Assembly (NCBI GenBank): GCA_965240325.2
Contig: OZ251239.1
Span: 1,054,001 to 1,118,000 of the forward strand
Source: Rebecca billardiae RCC1528
Taxonomy: Eukaryota > Haptophyta
Length of the DNA: 64,000 nt
Direction of reading: 5' to 3'
Numbering within the stretch: position 1 is the first letter of the stretch; each line of letters opens with the position of its first letter. This document shows positions 1 to 9,689 of the stretch, piece by piece. A program made the position numbers and the translations under genes. Below the pieces are notes generated by a model. That model was given only the letters and a program-made list of their open reading frames with translations, did no database searches and was not told the DNA's origin.

Positions 1-1916
1 AGCGGCGGCGCCGCGCCACCAGGGACACCTGGCGAGGGCGCGCGCAGCGGAGCGCCGCCGTCGGCGCGCGCGCCGGTGGCGGCCGCGGCGTCGACGGCGG
101 CCGCGTGCGGCGACGCGCCCCTGCGCCGGTCGCCCGTCGGGTCGGAGCGGCGCCTGCGCGAGACGTACGCGCCGCCCATCAGAATCACCGCCTGCGTGCG
201 CGAGTAGAACAGCTCGGTGTGCTCCCGGATGAACGAGGCGGGCGCAGTCATGCACGCCGTGATGACGAGACGGAGGCCCGTGATCGGAGCTTCTCTGTAG
301 AGCGCATGCAGAAGGTCCTCGCCCATCACGTCGTCGTCGTCGTCGTCGTCGTCCGACTCGCTGCCGGAGCTGGCAAGCAGCTCGTCGTCGCCGTCGTCGC
401 GCTGCGCGCGCGCGCCCGCCGCGCCCTCGCCGCCGCCGCCGCCGCCGCCACCGCCGCCGCCACACTCCGAGTCAGGCGCGCCGTCGGCTGGCGGCACCAC
501 CGTGACAGCGGGCGGCGCGCCGCGCGCGCCGCGCGGCTCGGCCGCCTCGTGCGGCCCCGCGCCGCTCGGCACGGTCGCCACGGCCATCGCGGCCGCGGCG
601 GCGATGCCCGAGGCGCCGGCGCTGCTCAGCCGAGACCGGTGCTCCGGGGACATGCCGAAGCGCGGCGAGGACGAGAGCGAGCGCACGATGGCGGCATTCT
701 GATTGATGCGAGCCGTGCGGGGGCTGGGCGTACGCGCCTCGCGCGCGCTCGCGGTGGGCACGCGCATCAGCGACGACGGCGCAGCCGGCGGCGGCGGCAG
801 GTGCGGCGCGGACGCCGCGGCGGGCATCTTGGACCCCGCGGGGCCGGAGGTGGGCGCCGTCGGCTGGCACGACTGAGGCGGCGGCGTGCACTGCGCGCGC
901 GCGGCGGCGGCCGCGTCGGCCGGCGGCGGCGGCGGCGGCGCGTCGCTGTTGGAGCCGCGCGCGCCCGCCGCGGCCGAGCCGGACACCGCCTCCTCCTCCG
1001 GCAGGTTGCCGAGAGCGGAGCCGGTCGAGCGGCGCGAGCCGCGCGTCGCGGGCTTGGGCGTGTGCACGCCCACGCGGATGTGCCCGAGCCCGAGCGCCTT
1101 GAGCATCTCCCGGACTCGCAGGACTTGGTCACGGAGCTGGCGGCGCGAGGCGCGGTCAAGCCTCCCCGGAAGCGGGCAGATCACAATGCCGAGCACGGTG
1201 AGCACGCCGAGCTCGACGAGCGCGCGCATCATCACCAGCGCGAGCTGGTCGTCCGTCGTGTTGTCCCACCGCACCTGCGTGAGGATCACCACCTTCACCG
1301 CGATCTGCGTGCGGCAGTCCGCCCACACTCCGGAAGTGTACGCTTCCTCCAGGAACCGGACCAGCGCGGGTGGGTCCTGCACCCCGTGGAGCTGCTCGGT
1401 GAGGCCGATGATGAGGTGCTCCACCATCGACGGCACGCCCAGCCTGCCCGCCGCGCGCGGCACCACGGCCTCGGACTCCCGCCCGCGGCTCCCGCCGCCG
1501 CCGCCGCCGCCGGGCATCGCGTCGGCGAGCTTCGACGCGACTTCGTCAAACGCAAGCTGCACGGCGCGCTGGAGCGCGGGAGAGTTGTCCGTTGACGCGC
1601 GGCGCAGCCCGGGGAGCGCGGGCCGCTCCGCCTCCGCGTCGTGCGCCGCCGCGCCGGGCAAGGCCACCTCGGCACCGGGCTCCCAGACCGACACCTCCTC
1701 GCTCACGTCTGCGAGCGATCGCTCGGGCGGCTCGCTCCGCGCTCGCGAGGACGCGCGCCCGATCGGCACTGGCAACAGGTCTTGCTCGGCGGTTCGCGAG
1801 CGCGGTGACGTCTCCGCAGCCGCGGGCGCGGCGCCCGCGCTCGCCGCCGCGGAGTTCCAGAGTGGCAGCACCGACTGCGGGATTAGCTCCTTCACAGCCT
1901 CAAGCAGCGAGCGAGA

Positions 1917-1948
<32 letters not shown>

Positions 1949-3572
1949 TGTCGCTGCTGTGCGCCCACGCGGCGTCGCGTGCCGGCCCGTGGCCGTTCGC
2001 GCCGCCCCCGCCGCCCAGCGCGGCACTCGCGCCCGCCGCGACGGCCGCGGCGGCGGCAGCCGCCGCGCTCGCGCCCGCCGTGCCGCCCACCGTGCCCGCG
2101 CCGCCAGCAGCACCGCCCAGCCCAGCGCCCGCCTGCCCGCCCGCGCCGAGCGCCTCTCGCGTAGGCAGCGCGGGCGACGTTCGGTTCCACACACCGTACC
2201 GGCCGAGCCGGCCGATGTGGAGGCGTGGCGAGGCGGAGGCCGGGCTGGCGGAAGGGCTGCCGCACGACGCGCTGCTCGCGCGGCGCTCGCGCTCGCCCGC
2301 CGCCGCGTCCGCGCGCACCGCCGCGTCCGCCACGATCCCCACCTTGATCGGACAGAAGAAGCGCGCGCGGAGAGACGGCACGGCCGCGAGCAGCGCGATC
2401 GAATCGTACATCGCAAACGTGGTCACGAGATCCCAGACTGAGTCGGTGTCGGAGCGGTCGGTCTCGACGGCGTCGCAGAAGCGGCGGAGGAACCACGCGC
2501 GGTCGCACCGGTCGGGCAGCCCCTCGCGCGCCTCCGAGCCCGACGGCGCGCACGCGCGCCGCCAGAGCGACTCGATCGACATGCGCTGCGCGTTGCGCAG
2601 CCGGCAGCCGATGATCGAGCCGGCGTCGGCCATGTCGTCGTAGATGTGGCGCGGCACGGAGCACTTGTACCCGCTCCAGCGCGAGACGATCACGAGGCGC
2701 ACGCCGAGCTCCTGGCACCGCCGGTAGAAGTACGCGCTCGACGCGCGGTCGAACTCGTTGTTGTGCGCGGTGTCCGGCTCAATGAAGGGCTCACGCCGCG
2801 CCGCGCCGCCCGCCTGCAGCCGGCCGCGGCCGCGCGGCGAGTTGTACGGCTGCGCGCCGCCCATCACGACGACCTCCTTGACCTTGGCGACGAAGAGCTT
2901 CTCGTTGTCGCGCAGGAAGAGCGCAATGTCCTTGAGCGACGAGATCAGCAGCACGGTGAGCGAGCACGCCGCCGCGGCTTCGAAAGTCCGGAGCAGCAGC
3001 AGCCGCCCGGGCTCGAGCAGGAACGAGCGCATGCCGAGCGCGGAGGCGGTGTACGGCGCGTGCTCGGTGAAGGCGTCCTCGCCGTGCGAGCCGCCGTCCG
3101 TCCCGATCCCCACGGGGATCGAGTGCATGTGCAGCACGTCGAGCGTGCCGCGCACGAGCCGCGCGCGCGCAAACGCGGGCGTGAGGTTCGCGACGACCGC
3201 GCGGCACTCGACGAGGCCGAGGCGGGAGAGGTGCGAGAGGAGGACGAGCGCCATCTCGTCGTCGAGGTCCTGTCCGGCGTCACTGATCATCACCAGCGGC
3301 ACCGGCGGCTCGTTCTCGCCCGACTGCGCCGAGGCAGGATCGAGCGACGAGCTGCCGCCGTGCTCGCCGGTGCGCGCGCGCGCGGCGTCACTCTCGGCCA
3401 AGCTGCTGCGCCTGTCCCCCCCGCCCCGCGCCGCGCCGCGCGAGAGGCGGCGCCCGATCAGAATGCCGACGAGCACGCCGATCGACGCCGGCAATGCGAG
3501 CCCGCGCAGGGCTCGCGCTATTCCCGACGACACCGTGGGCATCGTCGCGGCCGCTGGGGTGCGAGCCAGCAT
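1..3572 (-). CDS. Membrane-anchored tandem nucleoside-hydrolase-like protein (3' end outside window)
   Basis: The reverse frame is open from ATG at 3572 to base 1 (about 1,190 codons, no stop reached); an in-frame TAA lies just upstream of the ATG. A hydrophobic anchor lies near residues 14-40. Module 1 has the inosine/uridine nucleoside hydrolase signature SDAGQDLDDEMAL (D98, D102, D104, D105), the VVVMGG strand at about 237 and an HNNEFD segment matching the family's N-x-x-x-D site. Module 2 repeats this fold: TTDDQLAL (D774, D775) and AVILMGG at about 1132. Its first motif aspartates are replaced (VRWDNTTDD), and some 200 residues of Ala/Pro/Gly/Asp-rich filler interrupt it. The family cleaves N-ribosyl bonds of nucleosides. 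I infer one active and one degenerate module; substrate and compartment are unknown. Confidence 0.72.
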
Positions 3573-5797
3573 CTCGCGAGCCCTCGAGCACAGGATGCGC
3601 CTCGCCGAGGCGCTGTTGCAAGCCGCGTATTCATCACCTTACCCGGCCTGTGCAACAGCGTATGAACAGGCGGGTAGGCACGTTGCCACTGCACATAATG
3701 GGAGATTTTGCATGCCCCCATATTCTGTCATATCATTCCGGCCAACCCGCTCCGCTCAGCAGATATTACGAGAGGAGAAGAAAAGTCGACGGACGACCGG
3801 GGCGACGGGCCGACGGCAAAGAGCACAACTCTATCATAGATACTGAGCTGTGTGAACCTCTCAATAAATGCATATCTATCCTACTCTATCTACAAGACAG
3901 TATCAACACAGTACAGGTCGCTGCTTCGTTTTTCGGACTGCTTCGTTTTTCGGACCCGGGCGATGGCGACAGTGGCTCGCTCATCGGCGGGTGCGTGGCG
4001 GGCGCGCCGCGGCAGGGCTGAGCAGCCTGTCGGCGCGTGGGGTGACGTGCCCGTCAGTATACGTCACCAGTCGGGTCGCGGTGCCTGCTGGCATCGTCCT
4101 CGGCCGCTAGCAGCTCAGGCGCTGTGCTGATCGGTACGCCCGCGCTGACGCTGTGCGCGCCGGCCGGCGGCCCAGCGCAAGCGCCTCGATGAAGGCGGCT
4201 AAGGGCGTCAAGCCGTACTCGCTTGAGGCGAAAGCGGAGACCTACAAGATATAGTGCGCGGTAGTTGCGCAGAAGGCGGCTGCCATGCGCTGGTGTTGGG
4301 GCGCGCGGCTGCGTGCTCGGCCGACGACAACGAGCCCTCTGGCGCGCTCGCAGCATCGAAGTTGAGTGTGTTCACAGCCACGCCGGCGGGGATGCGCTGG
4401 AAGATTGCTCCAGCCTTCCGCGCCAACGTTGCGCTTGCCAAGCAGTAGTCGGCACGCCAGGCCGCCAAGCTCGCGCGCCTGCGTGAGCAGCACGAGGCCG
4501 AACTTGATGACGTGCGCTAGGCTGAGGTGGTGAGGTTCGACGCGGCTGAGCTCGCCGACCAGCTCGGTATCCTTCCTGTGCCCGCCGTAGAGGTCGCCGC
4601 GCCGAAGCCGGACAACGTGCGGCTCAATGATGGCCAGAATGACTCGTGGTCGTTGCGGGAATTCAACCAGAAGAAGGCCGCGCGAACTGCGCAGAAGGAG
4701 GCGGAGGCAGCGCGTGCGCGTGCTGGCCCACGGTCCGAATGTTCACCCGGTCGACGTCGACGGCGAACGCCGGACGGTGCCCGCGGCGCAGGGTCTGGAG
4801 ACTCTAACATCGACAGTGGCCTAGTGAGCATGCTTACCTGCCCCTGGGGTTGGCTGCTACACTCACGTGATGTCTGGAATGTATGATGCCGTCAGCCCGA
4901 CTCGAATGGCCTACCAGGCCGCAGCTGCTAGCAGACTCCGCGTGCGTGCTGAGAGCATGCGGTCCGAAAGTGGTCGACGGTGCCCGCGGCGGCGCAGCCG
5001 CAGCTGCCGCCTGGGGCTGGCGCGGAAGCTGAGTGAGCATGTTCGTCCGTTCCTGAGGTGGTCTACTGCATGTATGTAGTGTCTAGAATGCATGATGCCG
5101 TTAGCCCGACTCACACGGCTCACCAGGCAGCGGCTCTGACTCGGCGCGCGCGCTGAGAGCCCGCGGGTCCGAAAGTTGAAGCATGCCGTCGGCGGCCCCG
5201 TCGTGGACCTCGTGGCGTCCGTGGGGCACATGGTAGTGGAACAAAGTCGTCTAAATGGTACATAGCCGCTGTGTTGTACCTCAGGCACACCCTGGGGGTG
5301 CCGCCAGACGCGATCTCGAGCGCCGCAGACCCCCGGGGGCGCCGCCGCCATCGTGCACAAAAAGTGAACAGCAATCGGGTCCGAAAGTTGAAGCAGCGAC
5401 CTGTAGTAGCAGATCTTCCGGCTTTGTCAAGTTCTGCTCGCGTCCACGTTGAACGCCCACGAGTCCCACTACCACCTGGCCGGTTGAGCCCCGAGCTCCG
5501 CGCCGCGTCGCCAGAGAATCCGACGCGGAGGGGAATGCAACGGCTCAGGATCTCATTCAGCCAGGCGGTCCGCGACTCACTCGAGTGACTCTGACCCCCG
5601 TCGGTTCAGACTTCGACGTGGCCGTCTGTCTAGCGTCTGGGCTCTGGCACGCGCAGACGCGGTGCCCGCGGGGCCGCGGGCGCGGCCCGTCACTTCATTC
5701 GGCGGCTGGCCAGATGGCAGACGACTGCCGTCTGCGCGCCTGTGCGGACGCCGAGCTGTCACACGGGCTCGCCACGGCCTCGGGGCGGCCCAGCCCC
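3573..5797. other. Intergenic, no supported gene; decayed sequence
   Basis: No frame here resembles a known protein. Short open pieces such as the 22-codon stretch from 4189 and a charged, helix-like stretch around 4447-4520 are broken by stops and may be relics of a gene. The only structure I can support is the degenerate ~210-bp tandem repeat annotated separately. Confidence 0.5.
4732..5400. repeat. Degenerate ~210-bp tandem repeat, about four units
   Basis: The core GGTCCGAA recurs at 4732, 4961, 5166 and 5378, spaced 229, 205 and 212 bp; the last three continue as GGTCCGAAAGT. Units two and three also share GTCT(G/A)GAATG, ATGATGCCGT and AGCCCGACTC blocks (4872 and 5081) and a TGAGCATG block (4823 and 5034). 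Copies have diverged strongly, so this is an old array. Confidence 0.6.
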
Positions 5798-6438
5798 TCA
5801 GTTCATCAGGTCGTAGTCGTCCAGCTTGTCGTTGTACCGCATCACGTGCCGCTTGATCTTGGACGTGTCGACCCACGTGATCAGGTCCTCAAACTGGCGC
5901 GTGACGAGGTAGGCTGGGTCGGTGACCGTCTCCGGGCCGATGCGGATGTGCCCCTGCTCGACAAGCGTGACCGCCTCCTTGAGCGTCTCCGCGTACCGCA
6001 AGCGCACCAGCACAACCGGGAGCCGCCGCCGGCAGAACGCCGATGCCGCGAGCCTGTCGCACGACTCGAGCTTCTTCTCGTGGATCACGCCGATGCCGTG
6101 TAGCTTGTCGAGCAGCCGCTCGGTGGTCTCGACGCGGAAGGGGTCGGCGGGGTCGAGCTCTTTCAAGCGCGAGACGATCTGCGCCCAAGAGGAGTGCAGG
6201 GGATGGGACGGCGCGTTGGCGGGCCCGCCAGTGGGGCGGCGGCGGGCGCGGCCAACGCGAGCGCGCGCACCTTTGTGACCGCGCCGCATAACCTGTTGTA
6301 CTTGTGGTAGTCCTCGCGCTTCTGGATGTGGTACCTGCGCAGGATCTTCACCTCGCGCACGTTGTCATCGGACTTCCATTGCAAGAAGTCCGCCTTCTTG
6401 AGGAGCGTGCGCTCGTGGTACTTCAGCGAGCGCACCAT
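5798..6438 (-). CDS. IMP3: U3 small nucleolar ribonucleoprotein IMP3 (one intron)
   Basis: IMP3 is a U3 snoRNP protein of the Mpp10 complex; it helps U3 pair with pre-rRNA for 18S processing in the nucleolus. Exon 1 (6438-6271) starts MVRSLKYHE and exon 2 (6178-5798) starts [10 protein letters not shown]. Joined they give 182 residues, against 184 in human. The 92-bp intron 6270-6179 begins GTGCGC and ends GCGCAG, phase 0. Hallmarks are [15 protein letters not shown], the S4-type segment [36 protein letters not shown] and the C-terminal [17 protein letters not shown]. The match is close along the whole length, so identity is near certain. Confidence 0.95.
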
Positions 6439-6622
6439 CGCCCACGCGATCGCGCGATTTTCCGGCCACGTCCGGCGGGCGGCGACACGTCGTCACATTT
6501 CCGATTTTCCGGCCTGCGCCTCTGCGGCGAATAAAATGCGGCTCAAGCCGTAGACACCCGCGTGAGTGAGTTGAGACTTGAGAGTGCGTGGTCGCGAGCG
6601 ACCGCCGCAGCACGAAAAGCAC

Positions 6623-6784
6623 ATGGGTGACGCCGTCGCAGGCGCAGTGCTGCCGCTGAGCGCGACAGACTTCGTGGTCTTCGTCCTGGCGATCGCCACG
6701 TTCGTGTTCGCCTCACGCTCGTTCATCCACATCCTCCGAGGCGGCGGCTCGCACTCGCCGCACAAGCGGCCGAAGCACGAGTAA
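6623..6784 (+). CDS. Small hypothetical single-pass membrane protein (53 aa)
   Basis: The reading frame starts MGDAVAGAVLPL and ends in a basic tail PHKRPKHE. It contains one clear hydrophobic segment, ATDFVVFVLAIATFVFA, at about residues 14-30. It sits between the divergent IMP3 start and PEX12, whose ATG follows the stop by 45 bp. I recognise no family. It could be a real small protein or an upstream reading frame of the PEX12 transcript; the well-formed membrane segment with positive-charge tail is the only argument for coding. Confidence 0.35.
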   Translation: MGDAVAGAVLPLSATDFVVFVLAIATFVFASRSFIHILRGGGSHSPHKRPKHE

Positions 6785-6829
6785 GCGCGGGCGCGCACGC
6801 GCGCGCGCGCGCAACAGCCGTGAGACGCC

Positions 6830-8116
6830 ATGTCGGCGGGCCTGCACAACCCCCTGCAGCTGCACGCGCCCGGCCATGCGCCTACCCTGATCGAGATGCT
6901 TGCGATCGAGCGGCTGATGCCGCAGCTGCGCGAAGCGCTCCAGTACACGCTCGCCGTCGTCGCGGCGCGCCACCCGCGCCTGCTCCGCGCTCACGCGTAC
7001 TCGGACGAGTTGTGGGCGTTGTGCCTGCTGGTGCTCGAGGCGCACTGCCTGCGCACGGCGGACGCGTCGTTCGCCGAGAGCTTCTACGGCATCCGCCGCG
7101 CCCGGCGCGACCGGCACGGCCGCACCTCGCGCCTGACCGCGCACCAGCGCGCGCTCTCCCTGCTCGCCCTCGTCGCCCTCCCGTACGCGCGCGCCAAGGC
7201 GGCCGCGCTGCACCGCGAGGCGATGGGCGCGCGGCGCGGCGCCGTGCTCGCGCGCGCGGCGGCGCGCGCGCCGCCGACGCTACCGCCGACGCCGGCTGCG
7301 GCGCGAGGGGCGCGGGCCTCCGCGCCGCAGCCGCAGGCCCGTGCCACCGCCGTCGCTGCCACGCCGGCCGCGGCGCCGCTCGGGGCGCGCGCGCGCGTTG
7401 ACGCTGCTCGGACGGCCGCGGCCGCCGCGCTCGCGCGAGCGGCGCGCCACGTGTCGCGCGTGGTGCGCATGTGCGTGGTGGGCGCGTACCCGCTCTTCGA
7501 CACGGCGGCCGAGGCCGAGCGCTTCGGCTGGCAGCTCGCCCACGCCTTTGGCGCCACGCCCCACTGGTCGACTCTACTATTCTGTGCTCGCGTTGCGTAC
7601 GTGCGGCGTGCGCCCGACGACGAGATCTCCGCCGAGGCGACGGCGGCGGCTGGGGCGATGGCGGCGGCGCTGCGCGAGGTGCGCGGGCTCGCGCGCGCCG
7701 GGGCGGCGCAGCACGCGCCCGCCCTCGCGCGCGCGCTCGGCCGCGTCCTGCGCCTCTCGGGCGCCATTGCGCTCGACCACGCGCGGCACGGGCTGATCAT
7801 TCTCATCGTGGCCATCAAGATCCTGCACTGGTGGTACTCGCCCGAGGCCGTGGCCGCGAAGCCGCCGGCGCCGCCGCTGCCGCCGCCGCCGCCGCTGCCG
7901 CCGGCGCCCGGCGCGCGCGCGCTCCCCGCGGAGAAGCACGTCTGCCCGCTCTGCCGCATGCCGCGCGTGAACGCGACGCTCGCGCCCTCCGGTTACGTCT
8001 TCTGTTACCGCTGCATCTTCGACGCGCTCGAGCGGGACGGGCGCTGCCCGGTGACGCGCATGCCCGCGGAGGTCGAGGCGCTGCGCAAGCTGTACGAGCC
8101 GGCGGGCGACGCGTGA
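6830..8116 (+). CDS. PEX12: Peroxisome biogenesis factor 12 (PEX12), RING E3 component
   Basis: PEX12 forms the peroxisomal membrane RING ubiquitin-ligase complex with PEX2 and PEX10 that recycles the import receptor PEX5. The N-terminal Pex2/Pex12 region is recognisable: PTLIEMLAIERLMPQLREAL, then ADASFAESFYGIRR (family ASFSENFYGLKR). A membrane segment near residues 315-335 precedes HWWYSPEA (family LDWWYSSE). A proline-rich linker follows, then the C-terminal RING: CPLCRMPRVNATLAPSGYVF, CYRC and CPVTRMP. As in other PEX12 proteins the RING lacks some zinc ligands. Length 428 aa is normal for the family, with an Ala/Arg-rich insert at about residues 135-205. Intronless as read. Confidence 0.93.
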   Translation: MSAGLHNPLQLHAPGHAPTLIEMLAIERLMPQLREALQYTLAVVAARHPRLLRAHAYSDELWALCLLVLEAHCLRTADASFAESFYGIRRARRDRHGRTSRLTAHQRALSLLALVALPYARAKAAALHREAMGARRGAVLARAAARAPPTLPPTPAAARGARASAPQPQARATAVAATPAAAPLGARARVDAARTAAAAALARAARHVSRVVRMCVVGAYPLFDTAAEAERFGWQLAHAFGATPHWSTLLFCARVAYVRRAPDDEISAEATAAAGAMAAALREVRGLARAGAAQHAPALARALGRVLRLSGAIALDHARHGLIILIVAIKILHWWYSPEAVAAKPPAPPLPPPPPLPPAPGARALPAEKHVCPLCRMPRVNATLAPSGYVFCYRCIFDALERDGRCPVTRMPAEVEALRKLYEPAGDA

Positions 8117-8171
8117 GGGCGCAGCGGCCCGTCCAGCGTCGGCCGTGTGCACCGCCCAGCGCAGTCGTCGG

Positions 8172-8202
8172 GAGGGTGACGACTGCCGCAGTCGTCACCC
8201 TC
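8172..8202. repeat. Perfect 15-bp inverted repeat with 1-nt centre, 3' of PEX12
   Basis: GAGGGTGACGACTGC is followed after one C by its exact reverse complement. It lies 55 bp after the PEX12 stop and upstream of the GST gene, so a transcript would fold into a strong hairpin. An AATAATAAAAAC stretch near 8275 could be the poly(A) region. Confidence 0.7.
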
Positions 8203-8387
8203 ATGAGCTGTCTTGATACTCAACTCGGTGGCCACCTGCTTGAGAGCTGGCCACGGCGGAATGAGTGGTGACGAAATAATAAAAACACGACATCCCGCCT
8301 CGGCTGACGTCCACGATGGGCGCCTTCGAGAAGCCTCCGCTCCGGCCTATCCACCGGCGCGCCGCGTCGGTCCATCCCGCGGCCGCG

Positions 8388-9248
8388 ATGGTGGCGTCAC
8401 GGCTTGTCGCGCTCACTCTGGCCGCTAGCGCGAGTGGCGGCTCACCCGCGATGCTGCGGAGTGCGTTCGGAGCCCGATCGCTCGCGCTCCGTCCTCTCTC
8501 CCTGCGCGGCGGCCGGAGCGCCGCCCCGCCCACCATGTCGACTGCGCACGAGGCGCCGGCGTTGGAGTTCTACACAAACGACATGTGCCCGTACGCGCAG
8601 CGCGTGTGGATCGTGCTGGAGGAGCTCGGCGTGCCGTACAACAAGACACTCATCGACCTGCGCGACAAGCCTGCGTGGTACGTGCAGTCCGTCAACCCGC
8701 GCGGGAAGGTGCCTGCGATCCGTGATCTGTCCGATGGCACGGTGGTGGTCGAGTCGCTCGTGGCGAACGAGTACCTGGTCGAGCGCTTCGGCGAGCAGCA
8801 CGAGTCGTCGCTCATGCCGAGCCAGGCCGAGCCCAGGGCGCGCGTGCGCCTGTGGAACGCCCACCTGGACTCCGTCCTCGCGCCCGCGCAGTTCACGCTG
8901 CTGATGAATCGCGACGCGGAGACCGAGGAGCAGAAGCTGGCAGCGCTGCACGCCGCGCTCGACGTGTACGAGCGCGAGCTGGTCGGGCCGTACCTCGTCG
9001 GCGAGATGTTCACGCTCGCCGACGCCGCGGCGCTGCCCTTCTTCGAGCGGCTCACCGTCTCGCTCCGCCACTTCAAGGGGCTCGAGCCGATCGACGCGCA
9101 GCGGTACCCGCGGCTCACGCGCTACCTTGAGACGGCGATGGCGCGGCCGAGCTTCCTGGCGACCAAGCGCGACGAGGCCGACCTGATCCGCGTGTACCAG
9201 GCGTTCGTGAGCACCGACTACAAGTTTGGCGGGCTGAATCGCGCCTAG
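8388..9248 (+). CDS. Glutathione S-transferase, omega/lambda-like, with organelle-type leader
   Basis: The thioredoxin-like N domain carries the cysteine-type active site CPYAQRVW (omega, lambda and DHAR classes use Cys rather than Ser or Tyr), followed by NPRGKVPAIRD with the cis-proline and a DGTVVVES glutathione-binding segment. The helical C domain includes YLVGEMFTLADAAALPFFER. Such enzymes do thiol transfer, dehydroascorbate reduction or deglutathionylation. The catalytic part starts near MSTAHEA (8535). Before it is a hydrophobic leader MVASRLVALTLAAS and then RPLSLRGG, which suggests secretory/plastid routing. I chose the ATG at 8388 because it begins the hydrophobic leader; an in-frame ATG at 8316 would add 24 residues. 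Confidence 0.85.
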   Translation: MVASRLVALTLAASASGGSPAMLRSAFGARSLALRPLSLRGGRSAAPPTMSTAHEAPALEFYTNDMCPYAQRVWIVLEELGVPYNKTLIDLRDKPAWYVQSVNPRGKVPAIRDLSDGTVVVESLVANEYLVERFGEQHESSLMPSQAEPRARVRLWNAHLDSVLAPAQFTLLMNRDAETEEQKLAALHAALDVYERELVGPYLVGEMFTLADAAALPFFERLTVSLRHFKGLEPIDAQRYPRLTRYLETAMARPSFLATKRDEADLIRVYQAFVSTDYKFGGLNRA

Positions 9249-9689
9249 CCGCGGCCAGCGGCCGACGGGCCGCGCTGGCCGCAGCGAGTGCTTGCGGAAC
9301 CGGAGCCACGGCGATGGCATCAGCATTGACAATGCCAGTGTCGCCGTATGTCGTTGCCCGCGCTGGCACCGCGCCACGGCGGCTGGCTCGGGCATGGCGG
9401 GCATCGTCGGCTCGTGTCGTCACTCAGGCTTCAGCAGCTGCTCTCGCGCGGTGATAATATATATATATATGACGATTTATGAGAGTAGTTGAGCAGATTT
9501 GACTTTTGAGAGTATACAGTCAATTATTAATGATAAAATCTCCGCAGCCAGGCCTGGGTCAACCGGTTGACCCCTGGCTGATGCCGCCCAGCAGGCGGGC
9601 CAGGGCGCCCGAGGGCGGCATGCGCATCGGTCGGCATGAGCCATGACACTGCGCCTCGGCTAGCATAGCGCAGCAGCTGCTCATGCGAG
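9249..9689. other. Intergenic between convergent genes, AT-rich stretch
   Basis: The 3' ends of the GST and glycosylase genes face each other here. A (TA)-rich microsatellite near 9456-9470 and an AT-rich run to about 9540 are the only notable contents; this probably holds both polyadenylation sites. No gene seen. Confidence 0.6.

Noticed and set aside
105-2643. Forward-strand frames of 496 and 585 codons at the left edge
   Set aside because: They are antisense to the nucleoside-hydrolase gene, Arg/Ala-rich, and lack recognisable motifs.
4527-4886. 119-codon forward frame with helix-like RTAQKEAEAARARA
   Set aside because: Isolated, no ATG in context, stops on both sides and no homologous pattern; noted only as a possible relic.
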